The notes: generated by a model not told the origin, from the sequence alone. 64,000 bases of DNA from Flavivirga eckloniae (GCF_002886045.1 NZ_CP025791.1:5037001-5101000); one strand, 5' to 3'. Counted from the stretch's first letter, positions 16,883 through 26,827 are shown. Translations and numbers: made by a program.

Positions 16883-18046
16883 ATGCCGAAAATATTAGTA
16901 ATAGAAGACGAAGCAGCAATTAGAAGGGTGCTAGTTAAAATTCTTTCAGAAGAAAATGATACCTATGAAGTAGAAGAAGCAGATGATGGTTTAGTAGGGA
17001 TTGATAAAATTAAAGATGAAGATTACGATTTAGTGCTTTGCGATATTAAAATGCCGAAAATGGACGGTGTTGAAGTTTTAGAAGCAATGAAAAAGATAAA
17101 ACCAGAAATACCAATAGTCATGATTTCTGGTCATGGTGATTTGGATACGGCTGTAAATACTATGCGTTTAGGAGCTTTCGATTATATTTCGAAACCACCA
17201 GATTTAAATAGACTTTTAAATACAGTTCGCAATGCTTTAGATAAAAAGGAACTGGTTGTTGAAAATAAATTGCTTAAAAAGAAAGTAAGCAAGAATTTTG
17301 AGATGGTTGGAGAAAGCGACGCTATTTCCCATATAAAGGATATTATTGAAAAGGTAGCTCTAACAGATGCTCGTGTGCTTATTACGGGACCAAACGGTAC
17401 AGGAAAGGAATTGGTGGCGCACTGGTTACATCAAAAAAGTGAAAGGTCCAAAGGTCCCATGATTGAGGTTAACTGTGCTGCAATACCTAGTGAGCTTATT
17501 GAAAGTGAATTGTTTGGCCATGTTAAAGGGGCTTTTACAAGTGCGGTTAAAGACAGAGCTGGTAAATTTGAAGCGGCTAATAAAGGCACCATTTTTTTAG
17601 ATGAGATAGGAGATATGAGTTTGCCTGCCCAGGCCAAAGTGCTTAGAGCTTTACAAGAAAGCCGTATTCAACGTGTAGGTAGTGACAAAGACATTAAAGT
17701 AGATGTTCGTGTAGTAGCGGCTACAAATAAAGATTTAAAAAAGGAAATTGCAGAAGGAAGATTCCGTGAAGATTTATATCACAGATTAGCGGTTATATTA
17801 ATTAAGGTACCGGCTTTAAACGACAGACGTGATGACATTCCTTTATTGGTAAATCATTTTACAGATAAGATTGCGAGCGAACAAGGAACTGCAAAAAAAT
17901 CGTTTTCAGATGAAGCGATTAAATTACTTCAAGATTACGATTGGACGGGAAATATTAGAGAGTTACGTAATGTTGTAGAACGCTTAATTATTCTGGGCGG
18001 TAACGAAGTGAGCGAGGAAGATGTTAAGTTGTTTGCTTCTAAGTAA
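16883..18046 (+). CDS. NtrC-type response regulator, AAA+ domain, no DNA-binding HTH
   Basis: 387 residues. Receiver domain 1-120 with phospho-acceptor Asp54 (LVLCDIKMPKMDG), then a sigma-54-interaction AAA+ domain: Walker A GPNGTGKE (169-176), Walker B TIFLDE (236-241), arginine fingers in RFREDLYHRL. Two oddities: the sigma-54 contact loop reads GAFTSA rather than GAFTGA (216-221), and the protein ends at residue 387 after NIRELRNVVERLIILGG..FASK with no Fis-type HTH. It probably acts from solution, or no longer acts on sigma-54. The gene follows MscS by 80 bp and ends in a strong terminator. Confidence 0.9.
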   Translation: MPKILVIEDEAAIRRVLVKILSEENDTYEVEEADDGLVGIDKIKDEDYDLVLCDIKMPKMDGVEVLEAMKKIKPEIPIVMISGHGDLDTAVNTMRLGAFDYISKPPDLNRLLNTVRNALDKKELVVENKLLKKKVSKNFEMVGESDAISHIKDIIEKVALTDARVLITGPNGTGKELVAHWLHQKSERSKGPMIEVNCAAIPSELIESELFGHVKGAFTSAVKDRAGKFEAANKGTIFLDEIGDMSLPAQAKVLRALQESRIQRVGSDKDIKVDVRVVAATNKDLKKEIAEGRFREDLYHRLAVILIKVPALNDRRDDIPLLVNHFTDKIASEQGTAKKSFSDEAIKLLQDYDWTGNIRELRNVVERLIILGGNEVSEEDVKLFASK

Positions 18047-18083
18047 ATAGAGGCAAATCTAACATTAGATATACTTTTAAATA

Positions 18084-18120
18084 AAACGAGGTTGACTATT
18101 TTTAGTCAACCTCGTTTTTT
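18084..18120. terminator. strong bidirectional terminator
   Basis: A 15-bp perfect stem AAACGAGGTTGACTA (18084-18098), loop TTTT, TAGTCAACCTCGTTT, with a T-run to 18120. It separates the convergent NtrC-like gene and the secreted coiled-coil gene. Confidence 0.92.
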
Positions 18121-18144
18121 ATGTTAGGCTTTTGTCTTTTAAAT

Positions 18145-18918
18145 CTATTCTTGGCAACCATTTATTAACGCTGCATACTCAGACGCCATAGTTTTAATAC
18201 GGGTTAAGTAATGTGATTTTACATCTTCAATACTTTTTTCCGTCATGTCTTCCAGTGATTTACTGTCTCTAAAAGGCTTATAGTTAATGCATCCACAAAT
18301 GTTTAACGTTTCGTTGTAAGTGTTAATATTTGCAGTTATAGCACTTTCGTAAGAAAGGATTAATTTTTTCTTTTTAATTAATATTTCTTTTTGTTTCTGT
18401 TCAGCTAACTTCATTTTAATTTGCTGCTCTTTAAGTTTAAGAGCTTCCTGCTGCTGTTTTAATTTTAGCTGTTCGTTTTGTAAATCTGTAAGGTCATCGT
18501 CTCCGCCTCCACCTTGAGCCACGGCTAGGTCTGCACTATCTTCTTTAACAGGTGTAGCAGCAGAGCACTTGTCAATTTCTATAACACTATTTTTACTATA
18601 GTCTCTGGCACGTTTTACGTAAAAACGACCTTTTTCGTAAGTATCAGCATCGTCAACTTTTGATAATAGGTCGATGCATTTATCTGTAAGATCTAATGCT
18701 TCCTTACAATTACAATCTGTAAATTCCTTTTTTGCGTTTTTAAAAGACTCTAAAGACCTGTTAGCATAATATTGTAGGTGATTTATATTATTAGAATCGT
18801 AGGAGTCTTTAACATGTGAGTAAGCACTCACAAGGTAGGAATTGGCATAATCACAATCTCCTTGTCCATTTACGGCAAACGACGCGATTAAAAATAATAT
18901 AAAGCAATATTTTTTCAT
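18145..18918 (-). CDS. secreted coiled-coil protein, function unknown
   Basis: 257 residues. Signal peptide MKKYCFILFLIASFAVNGQ, then a helical domain with paired cysteines (GDCDYANSYL, FTDCNCKEALDLTDKC, IDKCSA), a Gly/Asp linker (QGGGGDDDL) and a long Gln/Lys/Leu coiled coil (about residues 140-185, NEQLKLKQQQEALKLKEQQI). The C-terminal helices carry CGCINYKPFRD and NGCQE. I do not recognise the family. It is probably periplasmic and perhaps oligomeric. Confidence 0.75.
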   Translation of the reverse strand: MKKYCFILFLIASFAVNGQGDCDYANSYLVSAYSHVKDSYDSNNINHLQYYANRSLESFKNAKKEFTDCNCKEALDLTDKCIDLLSKVDDADTYEKGRFYVKRARDYSKNSVIEIDKCSAATPVKEDSADLAVAQGGGGDDDLTDLQNEQLKLKQQQEALKLKEQQIKMKLAEQKQKEILIKKKKLILSYESAITANINTYNETLNICGCINYKPFRDSKSLEDMTEKSIEDVKSHYLTRIKTMASEYAALINGCQE

Positions 18919-19074
18919 GATAAATTTGGTTTTATAACATAATTAGGGACGGCAATTTATTAAAAAGATTACAAAAGACCATGTATTTCGTCGAAATAAT
19001 ATGCATTTTATATGACGAATTACCGTTCGTCGATATTGTTTGTAGGATTAATATTTCAAAATAAAAATATATAA

Positions 19075-19590
19075 TTACTTATACTGATTTAAAGTTTTCA
19101 CAAAATCATCAATTCTGATTTTTACTTCACGGTTTACGGTATTACTTTCAACATAAGTATGAATATCCCCAAGGTAGTGCATCCCTAAGTAATTTGCAGA
19201 TGCTTTAAATGGCATAGAAAAGCCATTTTTTAAATCGTCATGATTGCTGCAACTTATCATGGCCATCTTCTTACCACGTAGTTTTCTACCTGTAGTTTTG
19301 TGTATTCGTATTAAATCTGAAATTCTATCGAAAAATACTTTTAAAATACCACTCATACTATACCAATAAACCGGAGTAGCAAAAATTATGGTGTCATAAT
19401 TTTCTATAATATGAGTTATTAAGCCTAAAAAGTCATCACCTTCATTTTTATAATCATAATCGTAATGACCAATATTTTTGGTATATAAATCAATAACGTC
19501 GCTATTGGTTTTTGTGGCTAAGTAGTTTACTATTTTATTGGTGTCACCTTGGCTCCTTGAGCTTCCTTGAATTATTACACTTCTTTCCAT
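19075..19590 (-). CDS. flavodoxin-like NAD(P)H-dependent oxidoreductase
   Basis: 171 residues with the FMN-binding flavodoxin fold. Phosphate loop QGSSRSQGDTNKIV (residues 8-21), YDTIIFATPVYWYSMSGILKVFFDR (ring-binding loop) and GKKMAMISCSN. Such proteins reduce quinones, azo compounds or other small acceptors using FMN. Single gene. Confidence 0.85.
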   Translation of the reverse strand: MERSVIIQGSSRSQGDTNKIVNYLATKTNSDVIDLYTKNIGHYDYDYKNEGDDFLGLITHIIENYDTIIFATPVYWYSMSGILKVFFDRISDLIRIHKTTGRKLRGKKMAMISCSNHDDLKNGFSMPFKASANYLGMHYLGDIHTYVESNTVNREVKIRIDDFVKTLNQYK

Positions 19591-19719
19591 AATTAAAAAT
19601 AAAATTAAAGTAACAACATAAAGAGGGGTTATTTGATAAATCTCAATAGAAACAATTAATGGTTAATTTTATATAATCGATGGCATTTTTATATATTTAA
19701 TCCAAATAAAACTTTACGA

Positions 19720-20571
19720 ATGGACAATTACAAGGTAACCACAAGCATAACACTAAAAGATTCTGAAACTAAGGTTGTAATAGAAGATGCCGAAAAAGAA
19801 CTTAAAGCGATAAGGAAAAAGCTAGGAAAATTACAGGACACACTTTATGCACATGGTAAATATGCTGTTTTGGTTTGTTTACAGGGTATGGATACTTCTG
19901 GAAAAGATAGTTTAATTCGGGAAGTTTTTAAAGATTTCAATGCCAGAGGGGTAGAGGTACATAGTTTTAAAGTACCAACGGAATTGGAGTTAAAACATGA
20001 TTATTTATGGAGACATTATATTGCACTTCCAGCTCGGGGAAAATTTGGTGTTTTTAACAGAACACATTATGAAAATGTACTGGTAACCAGAGTACACCCC
20101 GGTTATATTTTAGGAGAAAATATTCCAACAGTAAATACTGTTGAAGATGTTAACCCTGCATTTTGGGATAAGCGTTTTGAGCAGATCAATAATTTTGAGA
20201 AGCATATTGCCGAAAATGGTACCATTGTTTTTAAATTTTTCTTAAACCTTTCCAAAGAAGAACAGAAAAATAGATTGTTGCGTCGTTTAGAAAAAGAAGA
20301 AAAAAACTGGAAGTTTTCTCCTGGCGACTTAAAAGAACGCAAGCTGTGGGATAAGTATCAAGAATGTTACGAAGACGCCATAAACAGAACTTCTAAATCG
20401 CATGCACCATGGTATATTATTCCGGCAGACGATAAGCCAACAGCACGTTATATAGTGGCAAAAACAATATACGATACGCTTAAGGAATATACCGATATAC
20501 AAGAACCAGAATTGGATGACGATGTAAAAGCTAATCTGGAGCAGTATATTAAGGAGCTTAATAATGAGTAG
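19720..20571 (+). CDS. ppk2: polyphosphate kinase 2 family (PPK2) nucleotide phosphotransferase
   Basis: 283 residues. Walker A GMDTSGKD (56-63), lid KVPTELELKHDYLWR, Walker B-like FGVFNRTHYENVLVTRVHP, and the C-terminal PADDKPTARYIVAKTI. The family uses polyphosphate to phosphorylate AMP, ADP or GDP/GTP. Length and motif set resemble class III enzymes, which make ATP from AMP or ADP, but the class assignment is tentative. Confidence 0.92.
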   Translation: MDNYKVTTSITLKDSETKVVIEDAEKELKAIRKKLGKLQDTLYAHGKYAVLVCLQGMDTSGKDSLIREVFKDFNARGVEVHSFKVPTELELKHDYLWRHYIALPARGKFGVFNRTHYENVLVTRVHPGYILGENIPTVNTVEDVNPAFWDKRFEQINNFEKHIAENGTIVFKFFLNLSKEEQKNRLLRRLEKEEKNWKFSPGDLKERKLWDKYQECYEDAINRTSKSHAPWYIIPADDKPTARYIVAKTIYDTLKEYTDIQEPELDDDVKANLEQYIKELNNE

Positions 20572-20610
20572 GTAATCTTGCTAAGTGAGGAATCGAACAT
20601 TAAAAAGAGT

Positions 20611-20650
20611 TTGTCATTCTGAGGAGGGCGATAGCACGACGTGAGAATCT
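20611..20650 (+). repeat. interspersed intergenic repeat, copy 1
   Basis: A 40-bp block beginning TTGTCATTCTGAGGAG and ending GACGTGAGAATCT. A second copy with the same ends and a diverged centre lies at 23401-23440, and a reversed, shortened relative lies at 23485-23520. This is typical of the short dispersed repeats found between genes in flavobacterial genomes. Confidence 0.7.
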
Positions 20651-20817
20651 TTCAAATTGGATCTCTTTAATAATAATGATATACTAATTATACTTTTCGC
20701 TTCTGAAGCAGTACCATATGGTTAAACCTAAGCCACTAAACATTTAACGTAATTTTATATATCTGCAAAACTTTTAGTTTAGCAGAAATACTATCTTTAG
20801 CTTTAAAAAATTAACCT

Positions 20818-22236
20818 ATGAGAATTTTAAAACCCATAATTCTTGCCTTAGCACTTTTACTGTTTTTTAATGTTAGTTCCCAAACAGACGAAAAGGTCCT
20901 TAAAGAAATTTATAAACAATCTTTAACTAACGGAAAGAGTTACGAATGGCTTAATTATTTATCGAATCAAATAGGAGGGCGTTTGTCAGGATCTTTAAAT
21001 GCCGAAAAGGCGGTCGCTTATACAAAAGAAGAATTGGATAAGTTAGGATTAGATAAAGTTTGGTTACAGCCGGTTATGGTTCCAAAATGGGTGCGTGGTT
21101 TTAAAGAATATGCATTCATTGAGTCTAAAAAAGGAAAAACAAGTACTACAGCAGTCAACATTTGTGCATTGGGAGGCTCGGTAGCTACTCCCGCACTTGG
21201 TTTAAAGGCACATGTGGTAGAAGTTCAAAATTTTGAAGAGTTAAAAACACTTGGAAAAGAAAATATAGAAGGCAAAATAGTATTCTATAACAGACCAATG
21301 CAACCTGATTTAATTAATACTTTTGAAGCTTATGGAGGGTGTGTTAATCAGCGTTATAAAGGCGCTGTTGAAGCTGCTAAGTATGGTGCTCTAGGTGTTA
21401 TAGTGAGGTCTATGAATTTGAGATTAGATGATTTTCCACATACAGGAAGCATGACTTATGGCGATATGCCGGTTTCTAAACGCATACCATCTGCAGCTAT
21501 TAGTACGAATGATGCCGATTTGTTAAGCACCATGTTAAAGCTGGATAAATCAATAAAATTTTATTTTAAGCAAAACTGTAAGCAATTAAAGGATGTTTTG
21601 TCTTATAATGTCATTGGTCAAATAACAGGAAGTGAGTTCCCGGATGAATATATGATAGTTGGCGGTCATTTAGATTCCTGGGATTTAGGTGATGGCTCTC
21701 ATGATGATGGGGCAGGTGTTGTACAATCTATGGATGTATTACGATTGCTAAAGGAATGTGGAATAAAACCAAAAAGAAGTATTAGAGTTGTGCTATTTAT
21801 GAATGAAGAGAATGGATTGCGAGGCGGAAGAAAATATGCAGAAGAGGCAAAACAGAAAGGGGAAAATCATGTGTTTGCTTTAGAAAGCGATGCAGGCGGT
21901 TTTACACCTCGTGGATTTTCTTTTGATTGTAATGATGCCAGTTTTGATCAGGTGTTAAGTTGGAAACCACTTTTTAAACCCTATTTAATTCATTATTTTG
22001 AAAAAGGAGGGAGCGGTGCAGATGTTGGTCCTTTAAAAACTAAAACTAATGTATTGGCCGGATTAAGACCAGATTCGCAACGTTATTTCGATCATCATCA
22101 TGCTAGCAACGATACATTTGATGCGGTTAACAAGCGCGAACTGGAACTAGGAGCTGCTACGATGACGGCGTTAGTTTACCTGTTTGATAAATATGGTGTT
22201 AATCCTATCGCAAGTGAAAATAAAATAAAGGAATAA
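20818..22236 (+). CDS. secreted M28-family metallopeptidase (carboxypeptidase Q-like)
   Basis: 472 residues. Signal peptide (about 1-21, cleaved before Gln/Thr), a PA-like insert (about 125-230) and an M28 zinc peptidase core. Ligands seen: His284 (VGGHLDSWDLG), Asp296/297 (GSHDDGAG), Glu330/331 (FMNEENGLRGG), Asp358 (LESDAGG) and His in YFDHHHASNDTFDAV. It probably cleaves dipeptides or N-terminal residues in the periplasm. Start of a short plus-strand run with two small genes. Confidence 0.92.
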   Translation: MRILKPIILALALLLFFNVSSQTDEKVLKEIYKQSLTNGKSYEWLNYLSNQIGGRLSGSLNAEKAVAYTKEELDKLGLDKVWLQPVMVPKWVRGFKEYAFIESKKGKTSTTAVNICALGGSVATPALGLKAHVVEVQNFEELKTLGKENIEGKIVFYNRPMQPDLINTFEAYGGCVNQRYKGAVEAAKYGALGVIVRSMNLRLDDFPHTGSMTYGDMPVSKRIPSAAISTNDADLLSTMLKLDKSIKFYFKQNCKQLKDVLSYNVIGQITGSEFPDEYMIVGGHLDSWDLGDGSHDDGAGVVQSMDVLRLLKECGIKPKRSIRVVLFMNEENGLRGGRKYAEEAKQKGENHVFALESDAGGFTPRGFSFDCNDASFDQVLSWKPLFKPYLIHYFEKGGSGADVGPLKTKTNVLAGLRPDSQRYFDHHHASNDTFDAVNKRELELGAATMTALVYLFDKYGVNPIASENKIKE

Positions 22237-22248
22237 ATTACTCAGCAT

Positions 22249-22572
22249 ATGTGGGACGAAAAACTAAAGATTTACGACCAACTTATTGATAAATGTCCTA
22301 GGTTTGAACGAAAGGGGAAAACAATGCCTTATACTTCTGCTAATGGCCATATGTTTTCTCTTTTTAATAAAGATTGCGAAATAGGCATTCGGTTTTCGAA
22401 AGAAGTACAAGAAAAGTATATACAGGAATTTAATTCGTCTATATACAAATCTTACGGTGCAGTAATGAAAGGTTATGTATTAATCCCAGAGCACATGCTT
22501 GAAGATTTGGATGATGTAGCTCGTTATCTAAATGAAAGTTACGATTATGTAATGTCACTAGAACCAAAATAA
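22249..22572 (+). CDS. small cytosolic protein, TfoX-N/YjbR-like fold suspected
   Basis: 107 residues, no signal. The arrangement KTMPYTSANGHMFSLFNKDCEIGIRFSKE, then a Tyr/Lys-rich strand and helix (GYVLIPEHMLEDLDDVARYL), resembles the TfoX N-terminal domain. I would not assign a function. It sits 12 bp after the M28 gene and 5 bp before the DinB-like gene, so it is probably co-transcribed. Confidence 0.6.
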   Translation: MWDEKLKIYDQLIDKCPRFERKGKTMPYTSANGHMFSLFNKDCEIGIRFSKEVQEKYIQEFNSSIYKSYGAVMKGYVLIPEHMLEDLDDVARYLNESYDYVMSLEPK

Positions 22573-22577
22573 ATAGA

Positions 22578-23135
22578 ATGAATAAGTTTACTTTAATTTT
22601 TACACTATTATTATCAACTTTTGCAATGGCGCAACCTAAGGAAGGTACATTGCAATATTATGAGATACCAGATTCTCCAGAAAGCTATACTGCCGGAACA
22701 GTAGCTGCCAGGATGATAGATGGCTTAGGGTTCCGTTATTATTGGGCCACGGAAGGGTTACGCAGCGAAGATCTTGCTTATAAACCTAGTGAAACCGGGC
22801 GTACTAGTGAAGAAACCATAGATCATATTTTAGGGCTTTCGAATTTCATTCTTAATTCGGTATCGAAAGAGGGGAAGAAGGAAGCTGAAACAAAGCGTTC
22901 TTTTAAAGAGAAAAGAAAACAGACGTTATTAAATTTAAAAAAGGTGTCTGATATTTTAAGAATAATGGATGATGTGTCTCAGTTTGATAATGACAGATTC
23001 CCGTTTTGGAATATTATTAACGGCCCAATAGCAGATGCTTTATGGCATTGTGGTCAAGTTGTTATGCTGCGTCGTGCTTCAGGAAACCCTTTTAATTCCA
23101 AGGTAAGTGTTTTTACAGGGAAGTTAAGGGAGTAA
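22578..23135 (+). CDS. secreted DinB-like four-helix protein
   Basis: 185 residues. Signal peptide MNKFTLIFTLLLSTFAMAQ. The mature part resembles the DinB/YfiT superfamily: an early helix (AARMIDGLGFRYYWATEGL), a metal-ligand-like His in EETIDHILGLSNF and a C-terminal LWHCGQVVMLRRASGNP. DinB-fold proteins are often metal-dependent thiol transferases, but most are cytosolic; a secreted one is unusual and its role is unknown. Confidence 0.75.
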   Translation: MNKFTLIFTLLLSTFAMAQPKEGTLQYYEIPDSPESYTAGTVAARMIDGLGFRYYWATEGLRSEDLAYKPSETGRTSEETIDHILGLSNFILNSVSKEGKKEAETKRSFKEKRKQTLLNLKKVSDILRIMDDVSQFDNDRFPFWNIINGPIADALWHCGQVVMLRRASGNPFNSKVSVFTGKLRE

Positions 23136-23551
23136 TTTATTTGTAAAATAACGTGAGTTCGATTTAAAAGCAGTCTAATTTTAACGATAAATACACTAAA
23201 AATGTTACTTGTCACCTTGAGCGCAGTCGAAAGGTCATTAAAACCTATAATTTTAAATAGGTTTCGACTTTAGCCTGTCTTGAGCGGAGTCGAAAGGCTC
23301 AACCCGACACTTAAATTAAATCACTGGCATTCAGTAAAATAATATTATGGTTACGTCGAACTCACCTTTAAAATATAAAAAAGGTCTGAAAGGCTAACTT
23401 TTGTCATTCAGAGGAGCACCAAAGTGCGACGTGAGAATCTGTTTATCCATTACTTCTATTTAAGTTTTTGGTTTACAATAAACAGATTGCCGCAGTCGTG
23501 CCTCCTTCGCAATGACAGTACATTTATAGCTTTTCAGACCTTTTCGTTCAA
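23136..23551. repeat. 416-bp gap filled with interspersed repeat fragments
   Basis: It contains TTGAGCGCAGTCGAAAGG (23217-23234) and TTGAGCGGAGTCGAAAGG (23280-23297) in direct orientation with an inverted TTTCGACT between them, the TTGTCATTC..GACGTGAGAATCT repeat (23401-23440), and an inverted fragment ending GCAATGACAG (to 23520). No coding region is supported. It lies between convergent genes, where REP-like elements usually accumulate. Confidence 0.7.
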
Positions 23552-26500
23552 TTAATTCTTAGTTTTTACTGGGTAAGCTGGGCGATCCATCGTTTTAGGA
23601 GGATTTGCCTTTAGCTCTTTTAAGGCAATTTCTATGGCTTTCTCCAGTTGCGGATCTTTACCGCTAATAACTTGTTCTGGCCATTGTTCAATTTCAATGT
23701 CTGGCGCTACACCTTCATTTTCAACCCTAAAACCATCCTTTGTATAAAAGGCTACATTAGGTGCGGTTACACTACCACCATCAATAAATTCTGGATAGCC
23801 TAACACACCTACTAAACCACCCCAAGTACGCTTACCAACAATGGTTCCTAGTTTAAATTTTCTAAACATCCATGGCAGGTAGTCACCGCCAGAACCAGCA
23901 GTTTCATCGGTTATCATCACTTTAGGCCCTTGTATAGATGCGCTTGGCGATTTTAAATCTTTACCATATCGGAAAGCCCAATAAGCTTGCTCAGGTTTTT
24001 TCAACATGTCTATGTAATAATCAGCCAACTGTCCGCCACCATTGTAACGTTCGTCTACAATAATCGCTTTTTTATTGGCCTGCGGGAAGAAATAACGTTT
24101 AAAGTATTCATGTCCAGCACTAGCAGTATTAGGTACATAAACATAGGCTACTTGTCCGTTAGTCGCTTTGTCTACTTTTTTAATATTAGTTTCAATCCAC
24201 TCTCTGTTTCTTAAAGAGCGTTCATCCCTTACAGGAGTTACTTTTACAGTACGGGCATTTGAACCGTTGGCATTTGAACTCACTTTAAGTGTGGTAATTT
24301 TACCAGCTGTATTTTCAAAAAAGCTATAAAAATTATCCTCAGCGCTTACATTTTTACCATTCACCTCGATAATATAATCACCAACATTTACATTAACTCC
24401 AGGCTCTGTTAACGGTGAGCGCATGTTTGGATTCCAATTTAAACCACCATATATTTTTTTAATACGATAACGGTTGTTGCTTGTTTCGTAATCGGCACCT
24501 AACAAACCACCATTAATCCTTTTTGGATTATTTAAGCGATCCCCTCTACCTTGAAAACGATGATGACCGACAGCTAATTCGCTAAACATCCAGCCCATCA
24601 TTCTATATAAATCGCTTCTACATGCAACATGAGGTAAAAAAACTTCATATTTAGTTTTCATGGCATTCCAATCTACACCGTGCATTCCCGGATCGTAGAA
24701 ATAATCGCGATTAACTCTCCAGGCTTCATTAAAGATATTTTTCCATTCTGCAACAGGATCGATCTTTACTTGTACGTTAGAGATGTTGATTAATCCATCT
24801 TTAGGTTTTTTACCAGTATCGGTTATTCCTGATTTACCATTAACAACATACAACATTTTGTCTCCTTTGGCAGCGATTTCATAATAATCTGCTGGCATGA
24901 TATTTTTGTCTTCTCTTTCTTTTAAATCGTATTTATGCAAGGTTGTCTTATTGGCATTTGGTGTTCTTGATAAGTAGAATAACTGTCCTTCTTTTGCAAT
25001 ACCTAAATCTCGATAAATACCAGAGGAAATAGGAAGATCTACAATTCTATTTTGAATACCGTCCCAGTCGATTTTAAGAGGTGCTTTCTTTTCTTTTTTA
25101 TCTTTCTTTTTCCCTTTGTCCTTCTCCTTTTCTTTCTCCTTATCGTCTTCAGATGTATCTTCTTTGATTTCTTCAACATCATTTTCCTTAGCAAAAGGAG
25201 ATAATGTTTCTTTTTGAAGGGTTACCAAATAAATAGAATTGCTTAATTCCATGTCTTGATTAGATTGATCGAACCAGTTCACCACAGGACCAGCATCAGT
25301 AGAAGCAATCATATAAAGATATTTTCCGCTAGGATCAAAAACAGGGTTAGTTACATTCGATAAACCATCAGAAAGCGTGTAGGACTTATTTTCTGGAAGT
25401 GAATATAAGTGTACTTGCTCAAAATTGGTTTCTGTAATCGTGGTGTAAGCTATCCAATTGGAATCTGCAGACCAGTCACCAAAAAGTTCTCTAAAAACTC
25501 CAGGCGTGTATAAGGCATCCGTAGCAATTTTATTAATACTACCAGAGGCGACATCAAGCATATACAAGGTTCTGGAATTATCGACAAACGCTATTTTATT
25601 GTTGTCTGGCGACCAATGCATAAAAGCATAAAAGCCATGACCTGTTAGTGCTATTTTTTTCGTATTTCCGTCGGTAACATTTTGAATATGTAACGCATAC
25701 TCGCCAGAAGCATCTGAAAAATAAGCGATATGTTTTCCATTTGGAGACCATGCCGGGAATTTTTCATGTACGCCCGGTGTGTTGGTAATATTTCTTGGGT
25801 CGCCTTTTTTTGCTGGAATGGTAATGATATCACCTCTAAAATCTGAAACAACACGCACACCGGATGGTGAAATAGAACCACTTCTTATGTAATAATTCCC
25901 AGATACGTAGCGTGGTCTTAATTCTAATAAATCGGTAGAAATATTAACAGTGAGTTTAGTTACTTGCCCAGATGCTATATTATAAGCATGTAAGTAACCT
26001 GCTTGTTCAAATATGACATCATTTTTACTGGCAGATAAATTATTAACAGGGAAATCCTTAAATTGGGTTAATTGCGTGATTGATTTTGTATTTACATTAT
26101 AACTATACAGATTAAACTCGCCATCTCTATCACTTCTAAAATACACATGATCTCCAGACCATTGTGGTTTAGAATCATTACAACCTCCAGTTGGTTTAGA
26201 AATTTCGTCTACTTTATGAGATTTAGTGTCATAAACCCATATGCGGGAAATCATTCCACCACGGTAGTGTTTCCATTGGTTAAAAGCGTCGTAAAGCGGG
26301 GTATAGGCTATATGGTTTTCGTTATCGGAATATGTAGCCCAAAATCCATTAGGAATTTCTAATTGCGTTACAGCACCACCATTAGTAGATATGTTAAAAA
26401 GCTTAAAGTGTCTGTTGGTATGACTATGTCGTTGCGATGCAAATAATACTTTGGAACCATCGGCAGAGAAATCACGAACCAAGTCAACATAAGGATGCCA

Positions 26501-26827
26501 TGTAAGTCGTTTGGGAATTCCTCCGGAAACGGGTACGATGAAAACATCGGTATTACCATCATACTGAGCATTAAATGCGATTTTAGTACCGTCTGGTGAA
26601 AATATAGGGGTAGATTCAATACCTTCATCAATAGTAAGTCGTTTAGGGTTTGAACCATCTTTATTGGCTACCCATAAATCTTCGGCATAAATAAAAGCAA
26701 TGTGTGTATCACTTATAGCCGGTTGAGATAATAAACGGGTGCCTTGAGCATAACCACTTATGGGTGAAAACAAGGTTATGCATAATATTAGGTGTAGAAT
26801 TGATGAGATTTTGATTGATGATTTCAT
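23552..26827 (-). CDS. tricorn-like S41 protease (beta-propeller, PDZ, peptidase S41)
   Basis: 1091 residues with a signal peptide ending ..GYAQG. N-terminal WD40/PD40 beta-propeller repeats (for example TPIFSPDGTKIAFNAQYDGNTD and PAWSPNGKHIAYFSDASGE), a Lys/Glu-rich low-complexity linker (about 553-585), a tricorn C1 region with FSELAVGHHRFQ (His755/756), a PDZ domain (NVGDYIIEVNGKNVSAEDN) and the S41 core with nucleophile Ser979 in DETAGSGGDYLPW. Tricorn relatives trim peptides; the signal peptide places this one in the periplasm or outside. It is last in a minus-strand run with the amidohydrolase and permease genes. Confidence 0.93.
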   Translation of the reverse strand: MKSSIKISSILHLILCITLFSPISGYAQGTRLLSQPAISDTHIAFIYAEDLWVANKDGSNPKRLTIDEGIESTPIFSPDGTKIAFNAQYDGNTDVFIVPVSGGIPKRLTWHPYVDLVRDFSADGSKVLFASQRHSHTNRHFKLFNISTNGGAVTQLEIPNGFWATYSDNENHIAYTPLYDAFNQWKHYRGGMISRIWVYDTKSHKVDEISKPTGGCNDSKPQWSGDHVYFRSDRDGEFNLYSYNVNTKSITQLTQFKDFPVNNLSASKNDVIFEQAGYLHAYNIASGQVTKLTVNISTDLLELRPRYVSGNYYIRSGSISPSGVRVVSDFRGDIITIPAKKGDPRNITNTPGVHEKFPAWSPNGKHIAYFSDASGEYALHIQNVTDGNTKKIALTGHGFYAFMHWSPDNNKIAFVDNSRTLYMLDVASGSINKIATDALYTPGVFRELFGDWSADSNWIAYTTITETNFEQVHLYSLPENKSYTLSDGLSNVTNPVFDPSGKYLYMIASTDAGPVVNWFDQSNQDMELSNSIYLVTLQKETLSPFAKENDVEEIKEDTSEDDKEKEKEKDKGKKKDKKEKKAPLKIDWDGIQNRIVDLPISSGIYRDLGIAKEGQLFYLSRTPNANKTTLHKYDLKEREDKNIMPADYYEIAAKGDKMLYVVNGKSGITDTGKKPKDGLINISNVQVKIDPVAEWKNIFNEAWRVNRDYFYDPGMHGVDWNAMKTKYEVFLPHVACRSDLYRMMGWMFSELAVGHHRFQGRGDRLNNPKRINGGLLGADYETSNNRYRIKKIYGGLNWNPNMRSPLTEPGVNVNVGDYIIEVNGKNVSAEDNFYSFFENTAGKITTLKVSSNANGSNARTVKVTPVRDERSLRNREWIETNIKKVDKATNGQVAYVYVPNTASAGHEYFKRYFFPQANKKAIIVDERYNGGGQLADYYIDMLKKPEQAYWAFRYGKDLKSPSASIQGPKVMITDETAGSGGDYLPWMFRKFKLGTIVGKRTWGGLVGVLGYPEFIDGGSVTAPNVAFYTKDGFRVENEGVAPDIEIEQWPEQVISGKDPQLEKAIEIALKELKANPPKTMDRPAYPVKTKN

